Origin: Parapristionchus giblindavisi
Lineage: Eukaryota > Nematoda > Chromadorea > Rhabditida > Diplogasteridae
NCBI GenBank assembly: GCA_943737045.1
Contig: CALSFV010000222.1
Coordinates: forward strand, 186,001-250,000
DNA: 64,000 bases
Direction of reading: 5' to 3'
Shown: positions 60,479-64,000 of the stretch, in pieces
How positions within the stretch are numbered: the first letter of the stretch is position 1
How the letters are laid out: each line of letters starts with the position of its first letter
Made by a program: the position numbers and the translations under genes
Notes under the pieces: model-generated
The model's database searches: none
Seen by the model: the letters and a program-made list of their open reading frames with translations, nothing else
What the model was told of the DNA's origin: nothing

Positions 60479-60784
60479 AATTCGACAAACGAAAGTTGTA
60501 TGTGGAGAGTTAGTGTGTGGGATGGAAGAGGATATAAAATTGAAGAGTAAGCCTTACTAGGCAAAAATCCATTAAGCAGTCCGTTGAGGAATGCTTGGAT
60601 ACCGAAATGGAAAAGGAAGCTCAAGTGAAAGCTAAAGAGCAGGAAGTCTTATTTTTTTAAATACGTTAAATTTGCCCCACGAAAAATACACAGCTTTGTA
60701 AACGCGCGTTACATTCTACGTATACATCGGCGTAAATTCCGGTTGTGAAAAATGTGCTGCCTGCGCACAATTCCCAATCAATGT

Positions 60785-62310
60785 TTTAGGCACGAAAATC
60801 TCGTCAAATTTACTCGACATTAATTGGGGATGTTATCAATAGCTTTCGTATTCGGTCGTAAGTTTAGTTTGGCTCTCGTCCGTACTGAATCAGTGGCATT
60901 TTCACGACATCGTCCTCATCATCTCACTAAAATGCGCGCGTTTTCGCTCAGTCGTTGTTATTGTGATAAGTTATCGTTCATGTTTGCTTTGAATCAAAAT
61001 AGAAGAAGCAAACTATGCCTACACAGTTTCAAGGCCACTCAACACGGAAACTCTCTTAAAGGGAGCGCAACCTCACTCAATGGCCTCTTCGACGCGCAAT
61101 GCTCTCATTGTTAGAGAACAGAGAAATTGTGTGCGAAATGAAGAGGCCCCATGGGGAGTGAGGTTACGCGCCCTTTAAAGCTAATCCTCTCTCGCTTGTC
61201 GCTTGTCTATAGATCGCGCTCTTTTTTTTCTTGGTTTGGCGCTATATTTACCACAATTTCGTGATGAAAAAAAGAAAGGATGAATAATGATTGCATATAT
61301 CAGGCCTGTCACGAGAGAATCGAGCTAACAACCGGAATAGAGAAAAATTACAAAACGAGTTCTCCCCAGTTTTATTCTTGTTTAGGCATGCCCTACCATC
61401 CCCCAAAGTCCCATAGTGTAAATATCATTCTGGGGCTCCCTACACCGGGTCGGTCATCCGGGAACCCAACTTTGAACTCAAATATCTCGGTTCAGGTGCA
61501 TTTCTGTGAAAAACTACTACGAGGGTAACCCCCGCTATTTTTCCGAGCTCTATCGATCTAAACAAACCAGAGGTCATGAAAGTGCTTCCGAACAGCGCTA
61601 CTCTGGGACAAATAACTCAAAACCTGCCGATTCGGCGCGGATGACCCTGAAATATGTTATGGAACTTTTGGAGGGCTACAAAATGAGTGGTTTACGAAAA
61701 AATACGTCCATGGAGACGTGTGGATCATCCCATTTGAAATTTCCTGATGATTTGAAGTCATTTTCCCCCAACCACAATCTCTCGTTTCACACACTCTCTC
61801 GCAGGAGAGTGAAAGAAATACAGGGAAGAGAAAGGGAGAAAACGATATGTTTCATTCCGCACCGCGAGCTGGATACCGTGCGGTGTAGAATGGAATGGAA
61901 TGGAATGGAAAGGAATGCGCGAGAGAGTGTGTAAAACGAGAGAATCCGGGGTTGTATTTTAATTAATCATATCTAATCATATTGAACAGATACATGCAAT
62001 ATATAAACAGCTATTAGATGCAACTTAGAAGGACTTAAGCAATGTGTGTATAACCTCTGATAAGTTCTTATTTCGAAATGGGCCTTTTTTGTTGTCATCG
62101 TAAATGCTAAAATGATGAGAATGATGACTCATACAACAAAAGTATGAAGAGTTATCGCCATTTTTTTCCATTGTTTGTGGCAGTTGTGCAAATCGTATAA
62201 CGATGCTTTTAACTATAACTCGGGTTTGTCGTCCTCCCCACGCCTTCCCATGTTCAAGTATTATTATTATTATTGCACCTATCGATTCTGTATTTGCTGT
62301 CGCACCTGTT
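60785..62310. repeat. Copy 2 of the segmental duplication, with later insertions
   Basis: 60785-61290 matches 39949-40450 and 61953-62310 matches 41222-41581 plus 44806-44850. Insertions absent from copy 1: family F element 61057-61181; a GC-richer block 61300-61762 of unknown nature; a foldback 61765-61952 (CAACCACAATCTCTCGTTTC against AAACGAGAGAATCC). At about 62260-62290 lies the empty target site of the RTE element. Confidence 0.75.
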
Positions 62311-62767
62311 TTGTTCGCATCTTTTTCTCTAAATCTCTCGAAATACACGCTCTCTAATTCTCTCTAACAAAAGTTGCGTCGAAAGTTGCGAAGAAAAGAT
62401 GCGACTAAAGTTGCGAACTTTCTTGCGAGGTCGGTTAGAGCCGGCGAGAGAGTGTGCATTTGAAGAGGAGCAGAAAAAGTAAACGGAGCTTTACATAAAG
62501 TTGCGACGAAACTTGAATTTACAAAAGTGATAGCGTGATGGTGAAATTGTTATTGCTCAACTCCTTATGAGTGTGTGTTCAATATGTTATGAATTTTTTA
62601 AAGAAAACTCTTATTATTTATACAAAAACTGCAAAAGAAGTCGTGTGCGCACGAGGGAGGATTGCCAGAGCAGAGAGTATTAAATTGCCATATAATTTTT
62701 TCTCATAAAATATACAAAAATACTTAAAGACTTATTCATTTGAAAATAATATAATTTGTATTTTTAG

Positions 62768-63773
62768 GAAAAAGAAGACTCACTTGAAACGGAGCGATGT
62801 AGAAACAGACTAGAAATGGACGAACTTCGTGCTAAACAGGAGGAACATGAAGTGCAAGTGAGAGAGGAACATGAAAAAAGAATACAAACGGTTAGTATTT
62901 TTGCCTCTTTAATTATTATAGGCACACCCCAAATTATTTAACTGTCGTCTCTTGCCACGTTCTCTTCCAGAAAAGGAGGCAAGAGATCGTTACCAGAGCG
63001 TAAAGTTTGAAATTAGCTCGGTGTGCCCTTAAAGGCAGTTGGCATCCAAAAATTTCTGTTCGAAAAAGTTAAAATGGTTGATCTCATGTTGAAAAGCTAA
63101 AAAAACTGATCAGAAATATGTATTTAAAGTTTGAAACGGCGCTCTGGTAAGAAGTTGGATTACTGTAGCTTGCTCCACACCACGGGCGAGGTTTCCGAAC
63201 TACAGTATGCTAACTCCATCTAAATGCTCAAAAATGCCCATTATTGACCTTTATTCTCCATAATTCCCCACTGCGGATTGAATTATCATCAAAGCATTCA
63301 ATTTCAAGTCATCCCCAAAGAGTTGGTGTAGCAATTAGGATCCCGCTCTCTGGAGCAGACTATAGTTTTTTGACTTCGCCGTTCTTCTTACCAGAGAGAT
63401 TTTATGAAATAAGATTTATATATTTCGAAACAGAATTTCAAGCTCTTTTGTATGAGATCAACTTATTTTTCGTTTCCTGGTCCCTTTAAAGCAATACCCT
63501 AAGCTAATTTGAAACTCTCCGCTCTGGCCACACTCTCTCGCTTTCTTTGTCTACGAGAGAGTATTGCCAATGCGGAGAGTAAAAGCTTGGGGTGTACTCT
63601 TAACGCACCGCACAACTTATGTACATAATATTAACCGCCTTCATGCCATTACTTACCTTATGCCAAATTTATGTTGTTAAGGAAATTGCCCATCGAAACA
63701 AGATATTGGCCATACAAGATAACACGAGAGAGATGGAACACGCTCTGTATAACTTGATGTTGGAGCAGGCCAA
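62768..63773 (+). pseudogene. Partial paralogue of the coiled-coil gene (runs to window edge)
   Basis: Two exons match exons 7 and 8 of the gene at 45.25 kb: 62768-62890 (123 nt; 12 shorter than exon 7, in frame; EMDELRAKQEEHEVQVREEH) and 63682-63773 (92 nt, the same length; EMEHALYNLMLEQAK), with GTGAGT donor. Exons 1-6 are not present between 62.35 and 62.76 kb. The intron kept the old E repeat and gained H and a second E. No stop in either exon, so it could still be part of a gene with a new 5' end; otherwise a truncated copy. Confidence 0.75.
62918..63605. mobile_element. Nested E, H and E repeats in the paralogue intron
   Basis: E 62918-63031 is shared with the first copy. H 63030-63490 (AAGGCAGTTGGCATCC to GGTCCCTTTAAA) and E 63487-63605 (AAGCAATACCC to GGGGTGTACTCTTAA) are new and lie between CCCTTAAAG and GCACCGC, adjacent in the first copy (47840-47850). 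Confidence 0.85.
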
Positions 63774-63787
63774 GTGAGTCTTCTCTT

Positions 63788-63928
63788 CAGTGGCCGTATT
63801 TATGAACAACGGAAAACCGTTTTCCGGGAAAATGTGACGTCATTAGCGTTCAAAAAATCCTGCGCCTACGCTAATGACGTCACATTTCCCGGAAAACATT
63901 TTTCCGTTGTTCATGCATACGGCCACTG
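63788..63928. repeat. 141-bp foldback after the last paralogue exon
   Basis: CAGTGGCCGTATTTATGAAC ... GTTCATGCATACGGCCACTG; arms of about 60 bp containing CATTAGCGT and TGACGTCA. Single copy here. Confidence 0.9.
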
Positions 63929-64000
63929 ATTAAAATTCAAAGCGAGCGCAGATCATAGAAACTCTCTAAAATAACGTGCTCTGAATATATAGTATGACCA

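Overview
The window looks like nuclear DNA of a nematode. The main evidence is chemoreceptor families expanded in nematodes (four Srx-type genes and one Sri/Srh-type 7TM gene), introns often only 45-60 bp with T-rich AG acceptors, CR1-like and RTE-like non-LTR retrotransposons, and a very high load of short inverted-repeat elements. I cannot name the species. Gene models below were built by hand: I matched exon phases and compared paralogues inside the window. Splice sites are therefore predictions, although every exon junction keeps frame.

Layout. 0.27-3.4 kb: srx-like gene A, minus strand, 3' half beyond the left edge. 3.5-9.3 kb: gene-poor, repeats. 9.5-13.6 kb: srx-like gene B. 13.8-17.5 kb: CR1-like retrotransposon. 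17.5-20.1 kb: repeats. 20.1-27.2 kb: srx-like gene C, swollen by two ~2 kb hairpin elements. 28.7-30.3 kb: a small secreted-protein gene (P2) beside a fragment of a paralogue. 32.9-34.5 kb: 5'-truncated reverse transcriptase. 34.6-37.3 kb: sri/srh-like gene E. 38.7-39.3 kb: pseudogene copy of the secreted-protein gene. 41.6-44.8 kb: RTE-type element, GC-rich. 45.25-50.2 kb: a 14-exon plus-strand gene for a 428-residue coiled-coil protein of unknown function. 50.7-53.8 kb: nested inverted repeats carrying a BED zinc-finger remnant. 53.9-57.0 kb: srx-like gene D. 57.7-59.4 kb: a 1.6 kb near-perfect palindrome with Tc1/mariner-like ends. 60.0-63.8 kb: a second, degraded copy of the 38.6-47.9 kb region, ending in a partial coiled-coil paralogue.

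How it fits together. The receptor genes A-D share one nine-exon plan with almost identical exon lengths, so they are a local tandem family. Their size differences come from transposons in introns. Most short repeats here (families C, D, E, F, G, H) end at TTAA, the target of piggyBac-type transposases, and are often chained end to end through a shared TTAA. In two receptor genes such an element sits inside the 3' splice site itself, and the duplicated TTAA appears to keep the acceptor (TTAAG) intact. The window also records its own history: a segmental duplication about 20 kb apart supplies the empty site for the RTE insertion and the order of several nested insertions.
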